DNA of 21,930 nucleotides from Nitrospirota bacterium. GTDB taxonomy: Bacteria; Nitrospirota; CAKKRA01; 9FT-COMBO-42-15. The DNA is taken from positions 1 to 21,930 of the forward strand of contig JAHFEP010000023.1 in assembly GCA_023248415.1 (NCBI GenBank). The letters run 5' to 3'. Shown in pieces: positions 1-7,815 of this stretch. Below the pieces are notes generated by a model, which worked only from the letters and a program-made list of their open reading frames with translations, did no database searches and had not been told where the DNA came from. Every line of letters starts with the position of its first letter. Within the stretch, counting starts at the first letter, position 1. A program made the translations under genes and the position numbers.

Positions 1-1726
1 TACCCTTCTTCTTTGCCTCATATTCAACAAAGATTATGGTCTTTTCTACAATGTCATTTATGTCTTCTTCCTTTAGCACAGGCATCCTCGGCCTTGAATA
101 GTCCATTATCTCCTTTAATAATGACTCTATTCTCACTACCTCCTCTGAGGCGCATACAGCTATCTTTTTGATAGATTCAATGTCTACACCATGCTCTCCG
201 TGTAGCAGCTCCAGGCATGTTTTTATTGGAACAAGCGGATTTCTTATCTCATGCGCAAGTCCTGCTGCCATATCTCCTATGGTCTTCAGCCTTTCCATCC
301 TTCTTATTATGTGTTTTGATTCCTTTATTTTTTCTATAAGCAGGGCATTCTTTATTGCAATAGATGCCTGATGGCCAAGCGACAGAAATAATTCTATGTC
401 TTCATGGGAATACATGCTCCTGTCACCCTTTGCACCTAAGTTGCAGAAGCCGACTATCTTATCCTTTTCCATAAAGGGTATGGCTATTTCCGACTCAATG
501 TCTTTTAGGAGCTTTATCATCTCCCGAGTTTGCTGTGTGCTTGGGTATCTTTCTATTTCTTCCCTTATGGCCACATCCTTTTTCTCAAGAAAATAATTGA
601 GCAATGGCTCATCCTGCTTTATTTTAATCTTGTTCTTTTCTTCCTCAAGGCCAAAAGACGCCTTCATTCCGTAGTTTTTATTTTCTTCATCAAACAAAAA
701 GATTGAAGCCTTTTTAATCTTAAGTGTTTCAACAAAGGTATTGATGGTTCTGTCAAGAAGCTCCTCTAATGTTATAACTGATACCATCTCCTTTGTGAAA
801 TTGGAGAGGACTTTATAGGGATTGTATTTCTTATAAAATAGGGTATTCTCAAGCGCATGTTCAGTCCTGAGCTTTAATTTGTGAAAGACAATTGCAGATA
901 TGCCAATAATGCATAAGAGAAAAATAGAAAAGGATGTATTTACTGAACCGAGAAAGAGTCTTTGTAACCATAAAATTAGCAGAAAGGTCGGGGCTAATAT
1001 AATAAGAAGACCTGCTGAATATACAGCGCCTTTTTTATATACAACATCTATGTTTAGCAAGCGGTATTTGATTATTGCGTAGGTAATTATAGCAGCATAT
1101 AAGATAACAAAGACATCGTGGGGAATCGGTTCCATCCTAAAATATACTACACCAAAATATAGCGTACCCCCTATATAAGCTGAACTAAAACCTGCAAACA
1201 CATAACCTAATTGGTTCTTTTTAGTACCGATAGACTGTTTATATACAACAAAAAGACTATAAAAAGAATATATGCACATAAAAGTAAAAAACAACATAAA
1301 AGGGAAGTAAAGTGGTCCTGGCACTACGGCAGAAAAGGGAAAATGACGAAGTATGTCCTTAATAAAATTAGAACTAAATAAGAAAAATATAAAAACAACA
1401 GATACTAAATACGATACTCTTAAAACATTTTTTTCTCGTTGTCTATTATTTAATTGTAAGAGCGTAAAGGTAAAATGCAAGAAGACACTCGGAGTTAAGG
1501 CAGCAGCAATGTGCACAATTCTTGCCCATAATAATGCATCTTCCTTTGTCGCTGCAAGGCCAGTCACAAAAGGGAAGGATGTCCAAATTGCTATTACTAT
1601 ATTTAGATAACCAAAGGATTTGTTTATAGGATTATTTTTGTCTTTTAGATATACAAATGACCCTAAAGATAAACAAGCTATAGATGCTAAAAATGATGTA
1701 ATTGTATATACATTAAAGATATTCAT
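1..1726 (-). CDS. Membrane sensor histidine kinase (7TM-type + GAF + HisKA), 3' end cut by window edge
   Basis: Reading the minus strand from ATG at 1726 gives an open frame of about 575 codons running off the left edge, so the C-terminus is missing. The first ~280 residues hold eight or nine hydrophobic segments, like the N-terminal 7TM sensor region of some histidine kinases. Residues ~300-465 look like a GAF domain. A HisKA dimerisation helix follows with the phosphoacceptor box AHEIRNPL (His near residue 491). The frame leaves the window at ...EYEAKKKG, just where the ATP-binding domain begins, so N and G boxes are not visible. The start lies 23 bp after the stop of the acyl-ACP reductase-like gene, suggesting co-transcription. 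The ribosome binding site is weak. The signal sensed is unknown. Its response regulator is not in the window. Confidence 0.9.
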   Translation of the reverse strand, partial: MNIFNVYTITSFLASIACLSLGSFVYLKDKNNPINKSFGYLNIVIAIWTSFPFVTGLAATKEDALLWARIVHIAAALTPSVFLHFTFTLLQLNNRQREKNVLRVSYLVSVVFIFFLFSSNFIKDILRHFPFSAVVPGPLYFPFMLFFTFMCIYSFYSLFVVYKQSIGTKKNQLGYVFAGFSSAYIGGTLYFGVVYFRMEPIPHDVFVILYAAIITYAIIKYRLLNIDVVYKKGAVYSAGLLIILAPTFLLILWLQRLFLGSVNTSFSIFLLCIIGISAIVFHKLKLRTEHALENTLFYKKYNPYKVLSNFTKEMVSVITLEELLDRTINTFVETLKIKKASIFLFDEENKNYGMKASFGLEEEKNKIKIKQDEPLLNYFLEKKDVAIREEIERYPSTQQTREMIKLLKDIESEIAIPFMEKDKIVGFCNLGAKGDRSMYSHEDIELFLSLGHQASIAIKNALLIEKIKESKHIIRRMERLKTIGDMAAGLAHEIRNPLVPIKTCLELLHGEHGVDIESIKKIAVCASEEVVRIESLLKEIMDYSRPRMPVLKEEDINDIVEKTIIFVEYEAKKKG

Positions 1727-1749
1727 ATACTTCTACGCTTCATTGAGTA

Positions 1750-2934
1750 TTATGCATAACTATATGTGGCTTGAATATATTTTATCACCGAAGCAATTTC
1801 TTCGGTTAATACAGGCTTACCAAGGCTTTTCAATTCTGCCAATACAAAACCATGTTTGGCTGCAAGCTGCGAAATCTCCATCACCTTATCAGTGCTGATA
1901 TTTCCTCCTATAGAAAACGACTCGTATTTTTCTTCTAAGGCCAAAAGCATTGTCTCTGCCATACACGCAAAGGCCAGCCCAGAAGGAAGCCCAAAATAAA
2001 AATTAAAATCAACATCTCCATATGGTTTAACAATCCCGCCATCAATTGCTAAAATGTCCTTTCGCAATTCCCTGTCTTGTTTTGATATATTCGGCGGCTG
2101 GGAAACATCACAAACTACTGCTCCGATTTTAAGGCTTTTAATATTAATTAAGAGTGTGGGATCATTAGTAACAATGATAATAATATCACAATCAGAAATA
2201 TTTTTCTCAGAAATATTAGTAGCAGTTTCTACAGTAATAGACCTATTTTCTTCATATATTGATTTCGCAAGATTATTTAACCTTTCCTGATTTCGTGCTA
2301 TTAATGTGATGTGATGAATATGAGATGCAATTATCTGAGAGCAAGCCTTGCCTATTCCACCTGTTGCGCCAATAATCGCAACCTTTGATTCAGGTAACTT
2401 TATATGCATCTTTCTTGCAGCTTCAAATATTGCATCTAAAGTTACTGCGGCTGTATAACTGCTTCCTGTGGTTACCGGCATGTTCAGACCTTTGGCAACC
2501 AAAACTCCCCTTTTACCTACTTGTGCTGTATAAGCGCCCAAGCCAAGAATCTTTGCACCATTTTTTTTTGCTATCTCACCTGCTTTAATTATTTTCTTTA
2601 GAACAAAGCCCTGCTCTAAATTTATTATCTGTTCTGGCAATAGCGGGCAAAATATTAGGTCGCCTTCAATTCTTCTGCCGGTCAAAGAGGTAATCCCGGT
2701 TATATTAGAACACTTAAAAGGAGGAAGCCACTCAAATATCTTCTTAAGCAGGCTGTGCGGAACATAAGGAAGCAACGGTATATTCAATGCAATGCTTAAA
2801 AGTTTTATATCTGTTGTATGGATAACAAAAGCGAACTCTGATTTACTAACCTGTGAAGTCGTCTCTGATGCTATCTTTTTATTAGCCGCAACTCTTTCAG
2901 ATGGTCTTTCTAATACGACGGCAGGACTTTTCAC
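1750..2934 (-). CDS. Acyl-ACP reductase-like (AAR family) NAD(P)H-dependent oxidoreductase
   Basis: The 394-aa protein resembles cyanobacterial long-chain acyl-[ACP] reductase, which converts fatty acyl-ACP to fatty aldehyde. It has a Rossmann loop GATGGIG (residues 189-195), the segment IARNQERL (212-219), a DGGIV motif near 298 and FACMAETMLL around Cys324. That Cys aligns with the nucleophilic Cys of cyanobacterial AAR (FACFAE). The longest frame begins with TTG at 3027, but this would translate an 11-bp-arm hairpin. The GTG at 2934 is preceded by AAAGGAGG at ideal spacing and is preferred. A -35/-10 pair lies upstream at 3086-3114. No aldehyde-deformylating oxygenase is in the window, so an alkane pathway cannot be inferred. 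Related dehydrogenases in other phyla have unknown roles. Family call is strong, substrate uncertain. Confidence 0.8.
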   Translation of the reverse strand: MKSPAVVLERPSERVAANKKIASETTSQVSKSEFAFVIHTTDIKLLSIALNIPLLPYVPHSLLKKIFEWLPPFKCSNITGITSLTGRRIEGDLIFCPLLPEQIINLEQGFVLKKIIKAGEIAKKNGAKILGLGAYTAQVGKRGVLVAKGLNMPVTTGSSYTAAVTLDAIFEAARKMHIKLPESKVAIIGATGGIGKACSQIIASHIHHITLIARNQERLNNLAKSIYEENRSITVETATNISEKNISDCDIIIIVTNDPTLLINIKSLKIGAVVCDVSQPPNISKQDRELRKDILAIDGGIVKPYGDVDFNFYFGLPSGLAFACMAETMLLALEEKYESFSIGGNISTDKVMEISQLAAKHGFVLAELKSLGKPVLTEEIASVIKYIQATYSYA

Positions 2935-2974
2935 TGGAGGCACCTCCTTTAAAATCTGGTTAATAAGCGTTTGT

Positions 2975-3000
2975 GCTTGGCGATTTTTTAATCGCCAAGC
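2975..3000. repeat. Perfect 11-bp inverted repeat, 4-nt loop, upstream of the AAR-like gene
   Basis: Arms GCTTGGCGATT (2975-2985) and AATCGCCAAGC (2990-3000) pair perfectly around TTTT. It lies between the predicted promoter and the GTG start of the AAR-like gene, so it would form a stable hairpin in the 5' leader. There is no U-tract after it on the gene strand, so a simple terminator is unlikely. A leader structure or protein-binding site is possible. Confidence 0.7.
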
Positions 3001-3085
3001 CTTAAATACGAATACGCTCCTCACCAAACTCTAAAGGGTCCCCCAACCCTTGAATCTGTTTTGTCGGTATGCTTGTAACAAAAAT

Positions 3086-3114
3086 AGTATACTATACTTC
3101 AGCTATTGTTGCAA
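3086..3114 (-). promoter_or_regulatory. Sigma-70-type promoter for the AAR-like/histidine kinase unit
   Basis: On the minus strand TTGCAA (3114-3109) and TATACT (3091-3086) are 17 bp apart, matching 4/6 and 5/6 of the -35 and -10 consensus. The -10 lies in a palindrome (ATAGTATACTAT). Transcription would start near 3080, giving a ~145-nt leader to the GTG at 2934. Confidence 0.55.
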
Positions 3115-3141
3115 GCAGTTTTTAACCCTATAGCTTGGAGA

Positions 3142-3165
3142 GAAACTTTTAGTTTCCTTTTTTTT
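3142..3165 (+). terminator. Weak hairpin plus T-tract
   Basis: GAAAC (3142-3146) pairs with GTTTC (3152-3156) around TTTTA, followed by C and eight T. It has the form of a plus-strand intrinsic terminator, but no plus-strand gene lies upstream. It sits just beyond the stop of the minus-strand 55-aa gene, where it may act poorly or not at all. The 5-bp AT-rich stem makes this tentative. Confidence 0.25.
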
Positions 3166-3166
3166 G

Positions 3167-3334
3167 CTATCTTACTGTGGCAGCTACCTTTGCCTCTAAA
3201 GCAGCAAGTCTCTCCCTTATCTGGATGGCAATATCTATCTTTTCATCAAGCCGTTTTATCCCAACCTGAAGCGCCCTTAATTCAGGAGCGACTATGTCCT
3301 GTAATGCCTGTTTTACTTCTTCATATACTCCCAT
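3167..3334 (-). CDS. Small coiled-coil protein, 55 aa, unknown function
   Basis: The protein starts MGVYEEVKQALQ and is nearly all charged heptad-like helix (KRLDEKID, IRERLAALEAKV), so a short coiled coil is likely. A longer frame starts upstream at 3376, but the ATG at 3334 has AAAGGAG at good spacing and the upstream codons overlap the promoter. Short proteins beginning with the VYxEVKxALQDIVAPEL pattern recur in many environmental bacterial genomes, to my recollection, without an assigned role. It is divergent from the radical SAM gene and has its own promoter. It has no visible catalytic or DNA-binding motif. Confidence 0.65.
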   Translation of the reverse strand: MGVYEEVKQALQDIVAPELRALQVGIKRLDEKIDIAIQIRERLAALEAKVAATVR

Positions 3335-3352
3335 TACTTCTCCTTTATAAAA

Positions 3353-3381
3353 AGGATAATACCGAATCTCTTGCATGTCAA
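3353..3381 (-). promoter_or_regulatory. Promoter for the 55-aa coiled-coil gene
   Basis: Minus strand TTGACA (3381-3376, perfect -35), 17-bp spacer, TATCCT (3358-3353, 4/6 of the -10). It ends about 19 bp before the ATG at 3334, so the leader is very short but contains AAAGGAG. Confidence 0.55.
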
Positions 3382-3407
3382 GAAAAGAAAATGGTTAAAT
3401 AAAAAAC

Positions 3408-3436
3408 TTGACTAAGGGGGGTTGTTTATATAGAAT
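3408..3436 (+). promoter_or_regulatory. Sigma-70-type promoter for the radical SAM-activase-alr operon
   Basis: TTGACT (3408-3413) and TAGAAT (3431-3436) are 17 bp apart, each 5/6 to consensus. The predicted start near 3443 leaves a ~34-nt leader with AAAGGAG (3461-3467) before the ATG at 3477. It is divergent from the promoter of the 55-aa gene, with about 27 bp between the two -35 boxes. Confidence 0.6.
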
Positions 3437-3476
3437 TATCAAATAATTTAGCAGAATACGAAAGGAGTTTAAGGGG

Positions 3477-4847
3477 ATGAACTATTACCAGCGGCTAAAA
3501 AACTATACTATTGCAAAGGTTATGGTCGCTATGCTCGGGATGGTTGGGAACAGTTCGGATGCAACGTTAATAAGGCTGACATATCTTGCAGAGAGGCTGG
3601 CAAAAAAGGACTATTATATAAAGATAATAAGATGGATAAGGGATCTTTTTCAATCTGGACATCCGAGCCTTATCGTAGCAAAAAAGATTTTAAGGGAGAC
3701 ACACCCTGCCCACAGACAGCAGCTTGTAAAGAGTTTCTTCATAAATCAGCTCTTAATCGGCACAAATAAAAGAAAGGAATTTCAGGACAAGAATGGTTTT
3801 TATCCTCCGGGTTTTATTGTAATCAGCCCATCAATGCTTTGCAATCTCAAATGCTTTGGCTGCTATTCAGGCAATTATATTAAGGATAAGGGTTTAAGCG
3901 TAGAGGTTATAGACAGGATACTGAATGAGGCAAAGGAGATGGGCATCTATTTTGCAGTCATATCAGGAGGTGAGCCGTTTTTTAGAAAGGATTTACTGGA
4001 TGTATTTGAAAGGCATAAGGACATGGCATTTCATGTCTTTACGCACGGTGGCCTGCTTGATGAGAAACTGATTGACCGCATTGCGAATATAGGAAATATC
4101 CTTCCTGCAATAAGCATTGAGGGCTATGAGGAGGAGACTGATCTGCGCCGCGGCAAAGGCCACTATGCCACTGTTATGAAGGCAATGGACCTCCTTTCTG
4201 AGGCAGGTGTGCTCTTCGGATTTTCATATACGCAGACAAGCATAAATACAGACATAATTTCAAACGACAGATTTATTGACCATATGATTGAAAAGGGGTG
4301 CACACTCGGATGGTTCTTTTCATACTGCCCTGTTGGCAGGGAGCCGAATCTTGAGCTAATGCCAAAGCCTGAGCAGAGGGATCTATTGAGGCAGAGGCTG
4401 CTGTATTTCAGGTCAACAAAACCGATTCTCCTTGCAGACTTCTGGAATGACGGCCCAATAGTCGGAGGCTGCCTTGCAGCAGGGAGGCGGTATCTGCATA
4501 TAAATTCAAACGGCGATATAGAGCCGTGCGTCTTTGCACATTACGCAGTGGACAATATCCATAACACAACCATGAAGCAGGCGCTCCAGTCAAAACTATT
4601 TACCACAATAAAAGACCGCCTTGCATCAGGCGGAAATCTCTACAGGCCTTGCATGCTTATTGACAGGCCCGAAGTCTGGAGAGAGGCTGTCTTTTCATCT
4701 GGCGCAAAACCGACGCACGAAGGCGCAGAGACGCTTGTAACGACCCTTGCAGATGATATGGATAAGTATACAGATGGCTACGGAAAATTTGCCGACCCTG
4801 CATGGGAAGAACATTCAGGGGAAAAGACTGAAAAGAAGATAGCATGA
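3477..4847 (+). CDS. Radical SAM/SPASM-type protein
   Basis: A 456-aa protein with a radical SAM core. The [4Fe-4S]-SAM motif is CNLKCFGC (Cys122, 126, 129) and the SAM-binding GGEP is at 164-167. The N-terminal ~115 residues form a helical extension. After the core, Cys332, Cys351 (in SNGDIEPCVF) and Cys392 are arranged as in SPASM-like auxiliary cluster regions. The family catalyses 5'-deoxyadenosyl radical chemistry on peptides or small molecules; the substrate here cannot be read. Its stop overlaps the activase start by 4 bp (ATGA), so the two are translationally coupled and likely act together. It has its own promoter and a good ribosome binding site. Confidence 0.88.
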   Translation: MNYYQRLKNYTIAKVMVAMLGMVGNSSDATLIRLTYLAERLAKKDYYIKIIRWIRDLFQSGHPSLIVAKKILRETHPAHRQQLVKSFFINQLLIGTNKRKEFQDKNGFYPPGFIVISPSMLCNLKCFGCYSGNYIKDKGLSVEVIDRILNEAKEMGIYFAVISGGEPFFRKDLLDVFERHKDMAFHVFTHGGLLDEKLIDRIANIGNILPAISIEGYEEETDLRRGKGHYATVMKAMDLLSEAGVLFGFSYTQTSINTDIISNDRFIDHMIEKGCTLGWFFSYCPVGREPNLELMPKPEQRDLLRQRLLYFRSTKPILLADFWNDGPIVGGCLAAGRRYLHINSNGDIEPCVFAHYAVDNIHNTTMKQALQSKLFTTIKDRLASGGNLYRPCMLIDRPEVWREAVFSSGAKPTHEGAETLVTTLADDMDKYTDGYGKFADPAWEEHSGEKTEKKIA

Positions 4848-5872
4848 AAATGTATCTTGGAATTGATGTGGGTTCTGTAAGCACCAATGCCGCTGTTATT
4901 GATGAAAGCGGCAGCGTTCTTTCCTCATCTTATGTTAGAACAAGGGGAGAGCCAATCAAGGCCGTTCAGAAAGGCCTTAAAGAGATATCCGAGAGATTAG
5001 GTTTAAGCCTTGATGTAATCGGCGTCGGCGCAACAGGAAGTGCGAGGCACCTTACCGGCATACTTGTCGGAGCTGATGTTGTTAAAAACGAGATTACTGC
5101 CCATGCAGTTGCCGCCTCCCATTTTATACCGTCAGTAAAAACAGTTTTTGAAATTGGCGGCCAAGATTCAAAAATCATATTTCTCCGCAACGGCATTGTT
5201 GCAGACTTTGGAATGAATAGTGTATGCGCTGCCGGCACAGGTTCTTTTCTTGACCAGCAGGCAGGACGTCTTGGCATACCTATTGAAGAATTCGGAGACT
5301 ACGCATTAAGATCAGAGACCTCTGTCAGGATAGCAGGAAGATGCACAGTATTTGCAGAGACCGATATGATTCACAAGCAGCAGCTTGGCCATCCCCTTGA
5401 GAATATCATTGCAGGCCTCTGCGATGCAATGGTAAGGAATTATCTTAATAACCTTGTGCGTGGAAAGCAGATAGAAGAGCCGATTGTATTTCAGGGAGGC
5501 GTTGCTGCGAATATCGGGATAAAGGCTGCTTTTGAAAAGGAGCTGAATAAAAAGGTTTATGTGCCGCAATATTATAATGTAATGGGCGCAATTGGCGCAG
5601 CGCTGCTTGCAAAGGAAGAGATTGCAGTCTCAAATGCAAAGACGAATTTCAAAGGCTTTGAGATTACAAATTTTAATTACCGCACATCAAGCTTTGAGTG
5701 CAAGGACTGCGCAAATATCTGCGAGGTAGTTGATGTATCTGCAGAAGGCGAAAGCATTGCAAAATGGGGTGACAGGTGCGGGAAGTTTTCGGGGGGTGAG
5801 GGGGGATTATTATCAGATGCATTTCAGCAAAAGTGCGAACAAGAGAGGTGTTCATCAGTAGATGGCTCTTGA
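4844..5872 (+). CDS. BcrAD/BadFG/HgdC-family ATPase (2-hydroxyacyl-CoA dehydratase-type activase)
   Basis: A 342-aa ASKHA-fold ATPase. It begins YLGIDVGSVSTN and has GVGATGSARHL, EIGGQDSK and VCAAGTGSFLD (Cys128) followed by GRCTVFAETD (Cys167). These two Cys match the positions that hold the bridging [4Fe-4S] cluster of the HgdC homodimer. Activases of this family use ATP to inject one electron into dehydratases or benzoyl-CoA reductase-type enzymes. No dehydratase subunit is in the window. A four-Cys tail (286, 289, 293, 312, ending WGDRCGKF) resembles that in large activase-related fusions. The last ~27 residues are encoded by G-rich DNA resembling half of a dispersed palindrome and may be acquired. 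It overlaps the radical SAM gene (4 bp) and alr (11 bp). Confidence 0.9.
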   Translation: MKMYLGIDVGSVSTNAAVIDESGSVLSSSYVRTRGEPIKAVQKGLKEISERLGLSLDVIGVGATGSARHLTGILVGADVVKNEITAHAVAASHFIPSVKTVFEIGGQDSKIIFLRNGIVADFGMNSVCAAGTGSFLDQQAGRLGIPIEEFGDYALRSETSVRIAGRCTVFAETDMIHKQQLGHPLENIIAGLCDAMVRNYLNNLVRGKQIEEPIVFQGGVAANIGIKAAFEKELNKKVYVPQYYNVMGAIGAALLAKEEIAVSNAKTNFKGFEITNFNYRTSSFECKDCANICEVVDVSAEGESIAKWGDRCGKFSGGEGGLLSDAFQQKCEQERCSSVDGS

Positions 5873-7034
5873 TATAAAATACCAGAGGCCGACCTGTGCA
5901 GAGATAGATATCAAGGCATTAGTTCATAATCTGAATGAGGCAAAGAGATTAGCAGGCTCCAAAAGCCAGCTCCTTGCTGTTGTAAAGGCAGATGCATATG
6001 GGCATGGCGCTGTTAAGGTATCTGAGGCGCTTGTAAGGAACGACGTTCAGTATCTCGGCACAGCGTTAGTTGAAGAAGGTATAGAACTAAGGGATGCCGG
6101 GATTAAAATACCAATAATAGTTTTAGGCGGCGTATTTGAGAGCCAGATACCAAAGATTGCAGAATATAGCCTGACGCCTGTTGTTTATCAAGAGGGTTTT
6201 TTAAAGGCCATTGCAAAAGAGGCAGAAAACAAAAACAAGCAGATAAATATTCACATAAAGATTGATACAGGCATGGGAAGGATAGGCGTTCTGCCTGATG
6301 AAGCAGTTGATTTTGTAAAAAAAGCGGCATCGCAAAAGAATATAAAGGTAGAAGGAATAATGACGCATTTTGCAGATGCAGACCTATCAGATAAGGCGTA
6401 TGCAGAAAAACAGATGGCTGAATTCAACTCAATAGTTAAAAGACTTAATAAGGAAGGAATAAAAATACCTTATCAGCATATTGCAAACAGCGCTGCCCTT
6501 GTTGATTTTGAAAATGATAAATTTAATATGGCAAGGCCAGGGATAATGCTGTATGGCTATGCGCCGTTTTCTACCCCCCCTTTAATCCCCCCCTTGCTAA
6601 GGGGGGGAACAGGGGGGGTAGGCTTAAATCTTATCCCTGTAATGAGCTTAAAGACAAGGATTTTACATTTGAAAAAGGTTTCAGCAGGGACATACATCAG
6701 CTACGGCCGCACATTTGCTGCAAAAAGGGAGAGCATCATTGCAACACTTCCTGTTGGCTATGCAGACGGCTACAGCAGGGGCCTTTCTAATAAAGGCTCT
6801 GTTATAGTAAAAGGCAAAAAGGCGCCTATCGCAGGAAGGGTCTGTATGGATATGACAATGATAGATGTAACTGATATCATCGACGTTGAAATTAATGATG
6901 AAGCGGTGTTAATGGGTTCGCAGGGAGGCGAGGCAATTACTGCAGATGATATTGCAAGGCTTACCAATACCATCTCTTATGAGGTTTTGTGTTCCATAGG
7001 TAAAAGGGTGCCGAGGGTTTATATTAATAAATAA
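5862..7034 (+). CDS. alr: Alanine racemase
   Basis: PLP-dependent interconversion of L- and D-alanine for peptidoglycan. The 390-aa protein shows the PLP lysine in VVKADAYGHG (Lys ~43), the MTHFADAD segment, RPGIMLYG, the catalytic-tyrosine motif ISYGRTF and CMDMTMIDVT. It is about 20 residues longer than usual. The excess lies right after YGYAPFS, where a G/C-rich palindrome (6572-6620) encodes a Pro-rich then Gly-rich stretch before GLNLIPVMSLK resumes the normal sequence. The reading frame is kept and all catalytic motifs are intact, so the enzyme is probably active. The ATG at 5862 overlaps the activase by 11 bp with AGAGGTG upstream. It is followed after 13 bp by mlaE. Confidence 0.95.
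   Translation: MALDIKYQRPTCAEIDIKALVHNLNEAKRLAGSKSQLLAVVKADAYGHGAVKVSEALVRNDVQYLGTALVEEGIELRDAGIKIPIIVLGGVFESQIPKIAEYSLTPVVYQEGFLKAIAKEAENKNKQINIHIKIDTGMGRIGVLPDEAVDFVKKAASQKNIKVEGIMTHFADADLSDKAYAEKQMAEFNSIVKRLNKEGIKIPYQHIANSAALVDFENDKFNMARPGIMLYGYAPFSTPPLIPPLLRGGTGGVGLNLIPVMSLKTRILHLKKVSAGTYISYGRTFAAKRESIIATLPVGYADGYSRGLSNKGSVIVKGKKAPIAGRVCMDMTMIDVTDIIDVEINDEAVLMGSQGGEAITADDIARLTNTISYEVLCSIGKRVPRVYINK
6572..6620. repeat. G/C-rich palindromic repeat inserted in frame within alr
   Basis: A nested imperfect palindrome: outer arms TACCCCCCC and GGGGGGGTA, inner arms TCCCCCCCTT and AAGGGGGGGA around a short loop. It codes for PPLIPPLLRGGTGG inside the racemase. A shorter sibling lies at 18580-18624 in another gene. 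The position inside a well-known enzyme makes the insertion evident. Confidence 0.8.
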
Positions 7035-7047
7035 AAAAGGAATTCCT

Positions 7048-7815
7048 ATGAACTGGCTTGAGGATATTGGCCTTGCAGTTGCGCACTTTATAGAAGAGAT
7101 GGGCAGGATAATGGTGTTTTTCATTGAGACACTTCTATGGCTCTTTCGTCCGCCTTTGTATCTAAGAAATATATTTAAACAGATGGAGGAAATCGGCGTT
7201 AATTCAGTCGGTGTTGTTATAATTATGGCATCTTTTACAGGGATGGTTCTTGCACTCCAGAGCTATACAGGTTTTAAAAGATTTAATGCAGAGAGTCTTG
7301 TCGGCACAGTGGTTGCTCTCTCCATGACAAGGGAACTGGGCCCTGTATTGACAGGCCTTATTGTTGCAGGCCGTGCAGGCGCATCAATGGCAGCAGAGCT
7401 TGGCACAATGCGTGTAACAGAACAGATAGACGCACTCGCCACAATGGCAACAAACCCTATAAAATATCTGGCTGTGCCAAGGGTCATCGCAGGTTTTATT
7501 ATGCTCCCTCTTTTAACAATTATATCTAATATGCTCGGCATATTCGGCGGCTATCTTGTTGGTGTTAAGGTTCTGGATGCAAACCCGGTTGTATATATGA
7601 GGAGGAGCTTTGATTATCTTGAGATGAATGATGTCTTCAGCGGCCTTTTTAAGGCAGCAATATTTGGATTAATAATTGCCGTTATAAGCTGTTATAAGGG
7701 TTTTTATGCAGCAGGCGGCGCAGAGGGAGTGGGAAAGGCGACAACAGGCGCAGTTGTTATATCAATGATGTTGATATTGATATCAGATTATTTTCTGACA
7801 GCGATACTTTTTTAG
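7048..7815 (+). CDS. mlaE: MlaE-type ABC transporter permease
   Basis: A 255-aa membrane protein of the MlaE/YrbE permease family, which moves phospholipid between inner and outer membranes. Recognisable segments are the amphipathic N-terminal helix (residues ~1-40), SFTGMVLALQ, the conserved TRELGPVLTGLIVAGRAG stretch, MAAELGTMRVTEQIDAL and a C-terminal hydrophobic helix. Length is typical. It starts 13 bp after alr with AAGGA upstream and ends directly against the ATG of mlaF (TAG then ATG), so the two are translationally coupled. It pairs with MlaF and MlaD. Confidence 0.95.
   Translation: MNWLEDIGLAVAHFIEEMGRIMVFFIETLLWLFRPPLYLRNIFKQMEEIGVNSVGVVIIMASFTGMVLALQSYTGFKRFNAESLVGTVVALSMTRELGPVLTGLIVAGRAGASMAAELGTMRVTEQIDALATMATNPIKYLAVPRVIAGFIMLPLLTIISNMLGIFGGYLVGVKVLDANPVVYMRRSFDYLEMNDVFSGLFKAAIFGLIIAVISCYKGFYAAGGAEGVGKATTGAVVISMMLILISDYFLTAILF

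Noticed and set aside
2935..3027. N-terminal extension of the AAR-like protein from TTG 3027
   Set aside because: It would translate a perfect hairpin, while the GTG at 2934 has an AAAGGAGG site at ideal spacing.
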